Shown here in pieces: positions 56,710 to 64,000 of a stretch of 64,000 nt of DNA (positions are counted from its first letter, which is position 1; the number at the start of each line of letters is the position of its first letter). The notes beneath the pieces were generated by a model. That model searched no databases. It worked only from the letters and a program-made list of their open reading frames with translations, and had not been told where the DNA came from. The stretch is from Marinobacter panjinensis (lineage in GTDB: Bacteria; Pseudomonadota; Gammaproteobacteria; Pseudomonadales; Oleiphilaceae), in contig NZ_SZYH01000001.1 in NCBI RefSeq assembly GCF_005298175.1, positions 3,410,001 through 3,474,000 on the forward strand, in the 5' to 3' direction. The position numbers were made by a program, and so were the translations under genes.

Positions 56710-56815
56710 CGCAAAAAATAACAATAATATCAGCATCTTGAGTATATGCTGATCCAAAATGGATCGTCAGGCTGCACCATTTCGGGGCTGACCTGTCGGA
56801 AGCGAACCATAATGA

Positions 56816-56832
56816 TGCACAAGTCAGGTGCA
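56816..56832. promoter_or_regulatory. NtrC-type binding site upstream of glnK
   Basis: TGCACA-N5-GGTGCA at 56816-56832 matches the NtrC consensus TGCACC-N5-GGTGCA at all but one position. It lies about 110 bases upstream of the sigma-54 promoter, the usual enhancer distance. A half-like site, TGCACCA, lies at about 56773. Confidence 0.6.
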
Positions 56833-56991
56833 ATCATTAAAAGCTGCCTCAGCGGCATTATACTGCCGATAGGGTACAGTATGGCAGGGCAGGCAATGTG
56901 TTACACTTCCGACCTTCGTACCGGTGCCAGTTCCGGGCGGGTTCTGGAGAGTTCAACAGAACTCAAAGTGTTCAAGCCAGCGAGGTGATTT

Positions 56992-57246
56992 GTGAAAGGT
57001 CCACAGGATTTCTTTACCCAGCTTCAGGGTCAGTTCGGCCAGTTTGTTCCCGATATGGCCCGTGCCGCCCGTGAGGACTTCGAAGCCCAGGCCCGGGCGA
57101 CGGTAATGACCGTGCTGTCGCGCCTTGAGCTGGTAACCCGTGACGAATTTGATGCCCAGCAGGCGGTCCTGATGAAAACCCGTGAAAAGGTCGAGGCGCT
57201 GGAAAAGCGTGTGGCCGAGCTGGAGCAGCAGTCCCCGAAGAGCTGA
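56992..57246 (+). CDS. ubiK: Ubiquinone biosynthesis accessory factor UbiK (BMFP family)
   Basis: 84 residues from a GTG at 56992 with GAGG upstream. The family pattern is a helical first half (DFFTQLQGQFGQFVPDMARAA, shown in part), then the MTVLSRLELVTRDEFDAQ block and the C-terminal coiled coil EKVEALEKRVAELEQQ. UbiK trimers with UbiJ support aerobic ubiquinone synthesis on lipids. It precedes comM, as in Pseudomonas. Confidence 0.9.
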   Translation: MKGPQDFFTQLQGQFGQFVPDMARAAREDFEAQARATVMTVLSRLELVTRDEFDAQQAVLMKTREKVEALEKRVAELEQQSPKS

Positions 57247-57305
57247 CAGGCAGGAAGCCCGTCAGGCGGCTGAGCCGCCAATACCCATAACCATGGAAGG
57301 TTGTC

Positions 57306-58829
57306 ATGTTTGCCGTCGTCCATACCCGCGCCAGCATTGGCGTATCCGCGCCATCCGTTACTGTTGAAGTCCACCTGTCCGGCGGCCTGCCGGCACTTTC
57401 CATTGTCGGGCTGCCGGAAACCGGAGTTCGTGAAAGCAGGGAGCGTGTCCGCAGCGCGTTGCTCAATGCCGGCTTCGACTTTCCCGCCCGCAGAATCACA
57501 ATCAATCTGGCTCCCGCTGATTTGCCCAAGGAAGGTGGCCGCTTCGACCTCCCCATTGCCCTGGGCATCCTCGCCGCTTCCGGACAGATTCCGGCGGAAA
57601 GCCTTGCGACATACGAGTGTGTGGGCGAGTTGTCCCTTGATGGTGCGCTGCGCCCCCTGAAGGGCGTGCTCCCTGCCGTGTTGGCAGCCCGTAAAGAAGG
57701 GCGCCAGCTGCTGATTCCCCAGGCCAATGCCGCCGAAGCCGCGCTTGCCAGCCAGGACGACGTGTTGCCAGCAGCCCATCTGCTGACGGTGTGTGAGCAC
57801 CTGTGTGATCGGGCCCGTATTTCCCCGGTTCCGGCTGCTGTGGCAGAGCAGAGTGCCAGGCCCGGTCCGGACCTGGCCGATGTGCGTGGCCAGAACGTGC
57901 CGCGCAGGGCGCTGGAGATAGCGGCGGCGGGTGGCCATAACCTGCTGATGTTTGGCCCGCCGGGTACCGGAAAGAGCATGCTCGCCAGCCGTCTGCCCGG
58001 CATTCTGCCCCCCTTGACCACGGAGTCCGCCCTGGAGGTGGCCAGTATCCACTCGGTGGCCGGATTGCCGGTTCAGGACGAGGACTGGTGCCGGCCACCT
58101 TACCGGTCACCGCATCATACCGCCTCATCCGTTGCCATGGTGGGTGGGGGCAGTAGTCCGCGGCCTGGTGAAATCTCACTGGCTCACCGTGGCGTATTGT
58201 TTCTGGACGAACTGCCGGAGTTTGGGCGCCGGGTGCTGGAAGTACTGAGAGAACCCATGGAGTCCGGCGAGATTGCCATCAGCCGTGCCGCGAGGCAGGT
58301 GACTTTTCCCGCCCGGTTTCAGGTGGTGGCGGCCATGAACCCGTGCCCCTGCGGCTACCTGGGGCATCCCTCGATCGAGTGCCAGTGTACGCCACAACAG
58401 GTGCTCCGTTATCGGGCAAAGATTTCCGGCCCGTTGCTGGACCGCTTTGACCTGCATGTGGAAGTTCCGGTGCAAAGTGGTGAGGTGCTGATGCAGCGTG
58501 AAGGGGAGGGGGAGTCGAGCGCCGTTGTGCGTGAGCGTGTCAACCTGGCCCGGCAACGGCAGGTTCAACGGGGTGCGGTCAATAGCGCCCTGGGCGGCAG
58601 TGAGCTACACAACTACTGCCGGGTGGACCAGGCTGGTGAAACCATGTTGTCCGCGGCGATGGAGCGCCTGGGCCTGTCTGCCCGGGCCTTGCACCGCATT
58701 CTTCGGGTGGCGCGAACCCTCGCTGACCTGGAAGGTCAGGAGCGTATCGGCAATGGTCACCTGGTGGAGGCTCTGGGCTATCGCAAGCTGGACCGGCAGC
58801 AAACCAGGAATGCGCAGGTCTCGCTATAA
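57306..58829 (+). CDS. comM: YifB/ComM family Mg-chelatase-like AAA+ ATPase
   Basis: 507 residues. The N-terminal S5/ChlI-like domain (SIVGLPETGVRESRERVRSAL) is followed by an AAA+ ATPase with Walker A FGPPGTGKSML near residue 221 and Walker B VLFLDELPEFGR, and a C-terminal domain with a CxxC-rich insert (NPCPCGYLGHPSIECQC). In naturally competent bacteria ComM is a branch-migration helicase for integrating transformed DNA. In others its role is open. No other competence genes are in view. Confidence 0.95.
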   Translation: MFAVVHTRASIGVSAPSVTVEVHLSGGLPALSIVGLPETGVRESRERVRSALLNAGFDFPARRITINLAPADLPKEGGRFDLPIALGILAASGQIPAESLATYECVGELSLDGALRPLKGVLPAVLAARKEGRQLLIPQANAAEAALASQDDVLPAAHLLTVCEHLCDRARISPVPAAVAEQSARPGPDLADVRGQNVPRRALEIAAAGGHNLLMFGPPGTGKSMLASRLPGILPPLTTESALEVASIHSVAGLPVQDEDWCRPPYRSPHHTASSVAMVGGGSSPRPGEISLAHRGVLFLDELPEFGRRVLEVLREPMESGEIAISRAARQVTFPARFQVVAAMNPCPCGYLGHPSIECQCTPQQVLRYRAKISGPLLDRFDLHVEVPVQSGEVLMQREGEGESSAVVRERVNLARQRQVQRGAVNSALGGSELHNYCRVDQAGETMLSAAMERLGLSARALHRILRVARTLADLEGQERIGNGHLVEALGYRKLDRQQTRNAQVSL

Positions 58830-58961
58830 AGGGTCGGGCTGAACAGGGGCTGACGGGCACAAATACCTGGCTGTATAGTGGCGTCTGCAGCAAGTCACTC
58901 TGGTAAACTGTCGATATAACCCATTGAAGATGCACCGCGAAAGGGCGGTTGAGGACGTCAG

Positions 58962-59678
58962 ATGACCGATCACGATGATGTTTCCGGCGATTCACCTGTT
59001 ACCACACGCCGTGGCGTGCGCAGTTTCGTGCTGCGCCAGGGGCGAATGACCGAAGGCCAGAAAAAGGCCTACGAGCGCAGCTGGCCCAAGTACGGCCTGA
59101 CCCGTGAGCAGGGCATGATCGACCCGCGCCAGGTGTTTGGCCGGGACAATATGCTGAATCTTGAGATCGGATTTGGCATGGGCAAATCCCTCGCCGATAT
59201 GGCGGAAGCGGCACCGGAGCAGGACTTTATCGGTGTCGAGGTGCATCTTCCGGGTGTGGGTGCCCTGTTGAAGGAGATTGAAGACAGGGGGCTGGAGAAC
59301 GTCCGGATTTACGCTATTGATGCCAACGACGTGATTGACCTGTGCCTGCCCGATGCCGCCCTGGACCGGGTGATGGTGTTTTTCCCGGATCCCTGGCACA
59401 AGAAGCGGCATCACAAGCGCCGGCTGATCCAGCATGATTTCGTTCAACGCCTGCGCCACAAGCTCCGGGTGGGCGGTATCCTGCACCTGGCGACGGACTG
59501 GGAGAACTACGCGGAATACATGATGGAAATCATGAGTGAGTCGGAAGGCTTCGCCAACACCCAAGAGCCGGGCCAGTATTCCCCTCGTCCCGAGGATCGT
59601 CCGGTGACCAAGTTCGAGAAGCGCGGTGAAAACCTGGGGCACGGGGTCCGTGACCTGGTGTTCTACCGCACAAACTAG
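58962..59678 (+). CDS. trmB: tRNA (guanine-N7-)-methyltransferase TrmB
   Basis: 238 residues. TrmB makes m7G46 in tRNA. SAM-binding loop [15 protein letters not shown], then [14 protein letters not shown], and the [15 protein letters not shown] block with the catalytic Asp and basic tRNA-binding residues. The C-terminal [11 protein letters not shown] and [13 protein letters not shown] are also standard. It is convergent with the following membrane protein gene. Confidence 0.97.
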   Translation: MTDHDDVSGDSPVTTRRGVRSFVLRQGRMTEGQKKAYERSWPKYGLTREQGMIDPRQVFGRDNMLNLEIGFGMGKSLADMAEAAPEQDFIGVEVHLPGVGALLKEIEDRGLENVRIYAIDANDVIDLCLPDAALDRVMVFFPDPWHKKRHHKRRLIQHDFVQRLRHKLRVGGILHLATDWENYAEYMMEIMSESEGFANTQEPGQYSPRPEDRPVTKFEKRGENLGHGVRDLVFYRTN

Positions 59679-59697
59679 AAGCCTGGTTCCGGCGGCG

Positions 59698-60231
59698 TTA
59701 TCCGTGGGCCAGCGGATGGCGCCTGGCAGCCCGGATGATCACCAGCCCTGCGGCACCCAGCATGAGCCCGGTAAACTTGATCAGCGCGCACACGGTTGCC
59801 GACAGGCTGAGCATATCCGTGGGCGGGTCCATGTTGTTCAGCAGCAGAATATTTTCCGCCATATCACCGGTGCCGGCAGCCACGAACAGCGCTTTGACCC
59901 AGCGCGCCACGTTGCGCTCCCGAACGCCCGGTCGGTCCCGGGTCAGGTGATTGGTCAGAAGAATCAGAGTGAACAGGTAAGCCGGGACGAACAGGAAATC
60001 CAGCCACAGGGAAACATGGGCCCATACCAGGCCACCCTCGCGCCAGCTCCGGATGATGGCCATGGACTGGTCTGCCGTCGCTGCCATCTGGAAGCTGACG
60101 ATGCCCTGGGGCGCCGAGCCAGTCCGCAGCGGCTGGTTGACGAACACCAGAATAAGCAGCAGAACCGCTGTTGCCAACAGGCTCAGGTTGAGTCTTCGGG
60201 GGAGCAGGGTCAGAAGACGCGGCAATGACAT
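59698..60231 (-). CDS. Four-helix membrane protein of unknown function
   Basis: 177 residues with about four membrane segments (near 16-31, 78-98, 110-130 and 145-165). The N-terminus is basic (PRLLTLLPRRLNLS). GDMAENILLLNNMD lies just before the third hydrophobic region's end. I do not recognise a named family. Its ATG shares one base with the hemW stop, so it is the last gene of the metX-to-hemW run and is probably translationally coupled. Confidence 0.75.
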   Translation of the reverse strand: MSLPRLLTLLPRRLNLSLLATAVLLLILVFVNQPLRTGSAPQGIVSFQMAATADQSMAIIRSWREGGLVWAHVSLWLDFLFVPAYLFTLILLTNHLTRDRPGVRERNVARWVKALFVAAGTGDMAENILLLNNMDPPTDMLSLSATVCALIKFTGLMLGAAGLVIIRAARRHPLAHG

Positions 60232-61391
60232 CAGAGAAAGCGCTCCAGCACGCTGTTCAGGTATCGCTGTCCGAGTTCTGTCGTCTGTATTCGTCCCGGT
60301 TCCAGCAGATTTTCCGTTCTTAATTCCTGAAGTTTTACCGCAACTGTGCTCATTGGTAAACCTGTACGTTCTGTGAACAGGTATTCCGGTACTCCGGACG
60401 TCAGGCGCAAGGCGTTCATCAGAAATTCCAGAGGCCGCTCGTCAGGCTCGACCACCTGGCTGCCGGCGGTTCGGCTGCCAATCCGGTTCAGGTAGGCCTC
60501 GGGTTGCCGTGTTTTCCAGAATCGCCTTATTTCACCGTTGCGCAGGGTGATTTTGCCGTGGGCTCCGGCACCAAGGGCCAGGTAGTCCCCAAACATCCAG
60601 TAATTCAGGTTATGGCGGGACGCCATCCCCGCCCGACTCCAGGCTGACACTTCATAATCTGCGAAACCCTGTTGGTGCAGATAATCCGAGCCCTGGCGAT
60701 AGATTTCCCACAGGTGGTCCTCGTCCGGCAGTGGCGGGGGGCGGCTGAAGAATTCAGTATTGGGTTCCAGGGTCAACTGGTACCAGGACAGGTGAGGAGG
60801 CTCCCACGCCAGGGCCGTTTCCAGGTCGGTAATGGCCTGCTCCGGTGTCTGACCTGGCAATCCATGCATCAGGTCGAGGTTGAAATTGTCGAAGCCGGAG
60901 TTACGGGCCGCCTCAATGGCTTTGTGAGCGGCCTTGTCGTCGTGGATACGCCCCAGGTCTTTCAGGCGCTGCGCATTGAAACTCTGAATGCCGATGGACA
61001 GGCGGTTGATTCCTGCTGCCCGAAAGCCATGGAACCGGCTTTGCTCAACCGTTCCCGGGTTGGCCTCCAGGGTAATTTCGACATCATCGTCGAAGCGGAG
61101 GTGTTCGCGTAGCTGGCGGAACAGGCTTTCATAGAAATCCGGTGACATCAGTGACGGCGTGCCACCGCCGATGAACACCGTCTGGATGCTGCGGCCCTGC
61201 ACCAGTGCCAGGTCGCTGGCGAGATCCTCCATGATGGCCTTCAGGTAGCGGTCTTCGGGGATGTCGCCGGTCAGTGCGTGAGAGTTGAAATCACAATAGG
61301 GGCACTTTTTCACGCACCAGGGAACGTGAATGTACAGGCTCAGTGGGGGCAGTGCGCTGTTCCGCCAGGCATCCGGCAGCTCCATGGTCAC
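60231..61391 (-). CDS. hemW: Haem chaperone HemW (radical-SAM, HemN-like)
   Basis: 386 residues. The radical-SAM cluster motif is [13 protein letters not shown] (Cys-x3-Cys-x2-Cys). GGGTPSLM and LEANPGTVE follow, and the C-terminal HemN-like domain is present. The catalytic cysteine pattern that distinguishes true HemN is not applicable, and the size and rdgB neighbour favour HemW, which binds haem and does not oxidise coproporphyrinogen. It overlaps rdgB by 4 bases. Confidence 0.93.
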   Translation of the reverse strand: MTMELPDAWRNSALPPLSLYIHVPWCVKKCPYCDFNSHALTGDIPEDRYLKAIMEDLASDLALVQGRSIQTVFIGGGTPSLMSPDFYESLFRQLREHLRFDDDVEITLEANPGTVEQSRFHGFRAAGINRLSIGIQSFNAQRLKDLGRIHDDKAAHKAIEAARNSGFDNFNLDLMHGLPGQTPEQAITDLETALAWEPPHLSWYQLTLEPNTEFFSRPPPLPDEDHLWEIYRQGSDYLHQQGFADYEVSAWSRAGMASRHNLNYWMFGDYLALGAGAHGKITLRNGEIRRFWKTRQPEAYLNRIGSRTAGSQVVEPDERPLEFLMNALRLTSGVPEYLFTERTGLPMSTVAVKLQELRTENLLEPGRIQTTELGQRYLNSVLERFL

Positions 61392-61999
61392 TCTGCCCCG
61401 GCGCCCAGCTGTTCCAGGAGCTGGGCCAGTGCCCGTCCACGATGACTTATCCGGCCTTTGACCTCACGGGACAGTTCCGCGGCACTGGTTCCTGTTTCCG
61501 GTACCAGAAATACCGGGTCATAACCAAAACCGCCTCCCCCTCTGGGTTGGTCCAGTATCTTCCCTGGCCAGCGGCCATGGCAGATGACCGGCGTTGGATC
61601 ATCGGCATGACGCAGGTAGACCAGTACGCAGTGGAACTGGGCGGTTCGTCGCTCTTCAGGGATTCCTTCCAGGGCCGACAACAGTGCACGAACGTTATCG
61701 TCGTCACTGGCAGACTCGCCCGCATAGCGCGCCGAGCGAACACCCGGCTGGCCACCGAGTGCGTCAACCGCAAGCCCGGAATCGTCCGCCAGGGCGGGTA
61801 AGCCGGTGACACGGGCCGCATGCCTTGCTTTGAGGATGGCATTTTCCACAAAGGTGTCTGCCGGCTCTTCCGCCTCGCCGACCCCCAGCGCCCCCTGGGC
61901 GACAGGCGTCAGTCCCAGGGGTTTGAGCAGCTCAGCCAGTTCGGCAATCTTGCCTTTGTTATTGCTGGCAATAACCAGTCGGTCCGTGGTTTCAGTCAT
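61388..61999 (-). CDS. rdgB: dITP/XTP pyrophosphatase RdgB (HAM1)
   Basis: 203 residues. RdgB removes deaminated purine nucleotides. Motifs: [17 protein letters not shown] at the start, [25 protein letters not shown], and [13 protein letters not shown]. The C-terminus is [18 protein letters not shown]. It overlaps the DUF4426 gene by 1 base and hemW by 4, and is part of the metX-metW-DUF4426-rdgB-hemW operon. Confidence 0.96.
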   Translation of the reverse strand: MTETTDRLVIASNNKGKIAELAELLKPLGLTPVAQGALGVGEAEEPADTFVENAILKARHAARVTGLPALADDSGLAVDALGGQPGVRSARYAGESASDDDNVRALLSALEGIPEERRTAQFHCVLVYLRHADDPTPVICHGRWPGKILDQPRGGGGFGYDPVFLVPETGTSAAELSREVKGRISHRGRALAQLLEQLGAGAE

Positions 62000-62454
62000 C
62001 AGTCATTGAACAGCGTATGGGCGAAACGAATGGGAAGATCCTCTGTACTGCCAGTGGGCCTTGCGGTTATGTGGAAGGTCATCAGCTCAGCGTTGCTGTA
62101 TTGGTATTCCGCGATGAAGTAGACGGCATTACCTTCCTGTATGCGGCGAAACCCCAGAAATTTCACCTGCTGCACGTCATTCAGCACCTTGCCTTCCACT
62201 TGCCCTGACACCGGCTCAAGACCGCCATTTTCGGTTTCCCGCATTATGGAAATGTTAACGATTCCAATGCTTTTGCTGCGGTTCAGGTTGTTCTCACGGG
62301 CGACCTCGGGTGCCAGGAAGGTGCTGGGGAAAACGCTCCAGTGCACCTGGAATTCTCCGAAATCCTTTGAGCCGGCGTGGCTCTGGGTAGAGAACAGAAG
62401 CAGGCATGCCAGTGACAGTATGGCAAACCAGTGGGCGTGAATTATTCTGGTCAT
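61999..62454 (-). CDS. DUF4426 family periplasmic protein
   Basis: 151 residues from ATG 62454, overlapping the metW stop by 4 bases; the frame is open 18 codons further. Signal peptide to about residue 28 (ending STQSHAGS). The mature domain has [21 protein letters not shown] and [15 protein letters not shown], the DUF4426 pattern. The function is unknown; the gene accompanies metW and rdgB in many gammaproteobacteria. Confidence 0.9.
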   Translation of the reverse strand: MTRIIHAHWFAILSLACLLLFSTQSHAGSKDFGEFQVHWSVFPSTFLAPEVARENNLNRSKSIGIVNISIMRETENGGLEPVSGQVEGKVLNDVQQVKFLGFRRIQEGNAVYFIAEYQYSNAELMTFHITARPTGSTEDLPIRFAHTLFND

Positions 62455-63053
62455 GAATCCTCCCGAGTTATCCGGTATATGGCAATCTGTCCCAACATGT
62501 TGGGCCACAGGCGGCTGAGCCAGCGATCCTGATGCTCACCATCCACCACCGTACGGGTCAGGATGCGGAAGCCTTTGCGGTAACACAAGGCCTCGAAGTC
62601 CTTGAAGGTGCACAAATGGATGTTGGGGGTGTTATACCATTTATACGGCAGAGTTTCGGATTCGGGCATACGGCCCCGACGCATCAGGTACCAGCGCAGT
62701 CTCCAGTAGGCGAAGTTGGGGAAGGTTACAATGCCCTCGCGACCGACCCGCATCATCTCATCAAGCACCATGTCCGGGCGGCGAACGGCCTGCAGCGCCT
62801 GGGTCATGAGCACGGTGTCGAAGGTGTGATCCTCGAAGTTTCCAAGCCCCTGGGTATCCAGATTCTGTTCGATGACCGATACACCACGGCCCATGCAGGT
62901 GGTGATGTGGTCCTGATTGATTTCCAGCCCGAAGCCGGTGGCCCGTTTCTCCCGCTGCAGGTAGTCCAGCAGGGTGCCGTCGCCGCAACCCAGGTCAAGC
63001 ACGTGGCTTCCCGGTTTGATCCATTGCTCGATGATTTTCAGGTCTGGTCTCAT
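62451..63053 (-). CDS. metW: MetW methyltransferase-like protein
   Basis: 200 residues. SAM-type fold with [17 protein letters not shown], then [16 protein letters not shown]. The family start [14 protein letters not shown] is intact. MetW is required with MetX for homoserine activation in several Pseudomonas and related bacteria, probably as an activating partner. It overlaps metX by 4 bases (ATGA), and DUF4426 by 4 bases. Confidence 0.95.
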   Translation of the reverse strand: MRPDLKIIEQWIKPGSHVLDLGCGDGTLLDYLQREKRATGFGLEINQDHITTCMGRGVSVIEQNLDTQGLGNFEDHTFDTVLMTQALQAVRRPDMVLDEMMRVGREGIVTFPNFAYWRLRWYLMRRGRMPESETLPYKWYNTPNIHLCTFKDFEALCYRKGFRILTRTVVDGEHQDRWLSRLWPNMLGQIAIYRITREDS

Positions 63054-64000
63054 GCCCCTGCCTCCCTCGCTACACGGTCCATGTACGCCTCGAAGATGGC
63101 GGTGTATCTGGGGGTGGGTATCAGGAAGGCATCATGGCCCCAGGGTGCGTCTATTTCCGCGTAACTGACCTTGCAGCGGGCAGAGATCATGGCGTTCACC
63201 AGTTCTTCCGACCTTGCCGGGGTAAATCGCCAGTCAGTGCTGAACGACAGTACCAGGAATTCGCAGCAGGCGCCGCGCAGGGCTTTTGCCAGATCGTTGT
63301 CGTGTTCGTAGGCGGGGTCGAAATAGTCCAGTGCCTTGGTCATCAGCAGATAGGTGTTGGCGTCGAAAGACTCCGAGAACCGCTCGCCCTGGTAGCGCAG
63401 GTAGCTTTCCACCTGAAATTCGGCGTCGTAGCCGAACTTGTAGGCCTGGTCCCGCAACTCACGGCCGAACTTCTCCCCCATGGATGCGTCGGACAGGTAG
63501 GTAATGTGGCCCACCATCCGTGCCAGCATCAGCCCCCGCCGGGGCAGGGTGTTGTACTCGTAGTAGCGACCGTCGTGAAATTCCCGGTCTGAAGTGATGG
63601 CCTGCCTCGCCACCTCGTTGAAGGCAATGTTCTGGGCGCTGAGGCGCGGGGTAGACGCAATGACTACGGCGTGCCGCAGCCGGTCAGGATAATCCAGGCT
63701 CCACTGCAGGGCCTGCATGCCGCCCAGGGACCCACCAACCACCGCGGCCCAGCACTCGATACCCAGCCGGTCGGCCAGCAGGGCCTGGCTGTGCACCCAG
63801 TCGCGAACGGTGATAACGGGAAAATCGGGCCCATAGGGTTGACCGGTCTGTGGATTGGTGCTGCCGGGCCCGGTACTGCCATGGCAGCCGCCCAGGTTGT
63901 TCAGGCTGACAACGAAAAAACGGTTGGTGTCGATGGGCTTGCCGGGGCCTATGCAACTGTCCCACCAGCCGGGCTTGCGGTCTTCCTTGCTATGGTAGCC
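63050..64000 (-). CDS. metX: Homoserine O-acyltransferase MetX, N-terminus cut off by window edge
   Basis: About 317 codons are visible, running in from the right edge; there are no stops up to 64000. An internal GTG at 63796 is not the start. The alpha/beta hydrolase fold shows [18 protein letters not shown], nucleophile [12 protein letters not shown], and the catalytic His in [10 protein letters not shown]. MetX acylates homoserine for methionine synthesis. Acetyl versus succinyl donor cannot be told by eye. It is the first gene of the metX-metW-DUF4426-rdgB-hemW run. Confidence 0.94.
   Translation of the reverse strand, partial: GYHSKEDRKPGWWDSCIGPGKPIDTNRFFVVSLNNLGGCHGSTGPGSTNPQTGQPYGPDFPVITVRDWVHSQALLADRLGIECWAAVVGGSLGGMQALQWSLDYPDRLRHAVVIASTPRLSAQNIAFNEVARQAITSDREFHDGRYYEYNTLPRRGLMLARMVGHITYLSDASMGEKFGRELRDQAYKFGYDAEFQVESYLRYQGERFSESFDANTYLLMTKALDYFDPAYEHDNDLAKALRGACCEFLVLSFSTDWRFTPARSEELVNAMISARCKVSYAEIDAPWGHDAFLIPTPRYTAIFEAYMDRVAREAGA

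Overview
The window is a stretch of chromosome from a gammaproteobacterium of moderately high G+C content. Gene content and order resemble Pseudomonas and its marine relatives. Marinobacter is my best guess, made from gene order and protein style and not from any database search. Conserved Pseudomonas-like blocks are ppx / trxA / rho-ubiD, the hemC-hemD-hemX-hemY run beside algZ-algR and argH, cyaA followed by lptM-lysA-dapF-DUF484-xerC, and metX-metW-DUF4426-rdgB-hemW near trmB. I see no rRNA, tRNA, CRISPR array, transposase or prophage genes, so this is mostly core chromosome.

Layout. 1-8.8 kb: a partial TIGR02444-family gene, an ABC-F ATPase, exopolyphosphatase, thioredoxin, a molybdenum-cofactor cluster (moaB-moeA-moaD-moaE) placed between trxA and rho, then rho. 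9-11.6 kb: ubiD and a ferredoxin-reductase-type protein. 11.7-15.9 kb: the haem operon hemC-hemD-hemX-hemY, reading leftward. 16-21.8 kb: the algR-algZ two-component pair, argH, and a PAS-GGDEF-EAL protein whose two c-di-GMP domains both look catalytically dead. 21.9-30.9 kb: class I adenylate cyclase, the lptM-lysA-dapF-DUF484-xerC operon, a diguanylate cyclase that looks active, and a small DUF2789 gene whose 3' end overlaps it. 31-37.3 kb: an orphan BvgS-like sensor kinase, two unrecognised small proteins and a PlpD-like patatin autotransporter. 37.3-47.3 kb: mixed metabolism and regulation (GntR and AraC regulators, cardiolipin synthase, a hydrolase, an SMP-30-like protein, a thioesterase, a quinone oxidoreductase, a CPA antiporter, tcdA). 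47.5-56.6 kb: acyl-CoA dehydrogenase, an SDR, an ECF sigma/ChrR pair, the polyamine genes speA and speE, and glnK-amtB. 57-64 kb: ubiK, comM/yifB, trmB, a membrane protein, and the metX-metW-DUF4426-rdgB-hemW run.

How it fits together. Several genes suggest second-messenger and envelope control: AlgZ/AlgR, a FimX-like degenerate c-di-GMP protein, CyaA (cAMP), a GGEEF cyclase with an inhibitory-site motif, and a large periplasm-sensing kinase. Nitrogen control is legible upstream of glnK-amtB: a sigma-54 promoter with exact GG-N10-GC spacing and an NtrC-type palindrome about 110 bases further upstream. The ECF sigma/ChrR pair is preceded by TGATCC-N18-TACATA, the layout known for RpoE-ChrR singlet-oxygen regulons.

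Most unusual items. (1) Two extragenic repeats, at 8864-8970 and 54674-54782, share a fixed core with identical spacing while their paired stems differ completely. (2) A 30-codon open reading frame at 40771-40863 has a near-perfect ribosome binding site and its own terminator. (3) A separate 31-bp perfect inverted repeat lies at 11667-11754, and a third copy of its arm sits immediately beside the second element of item 1.
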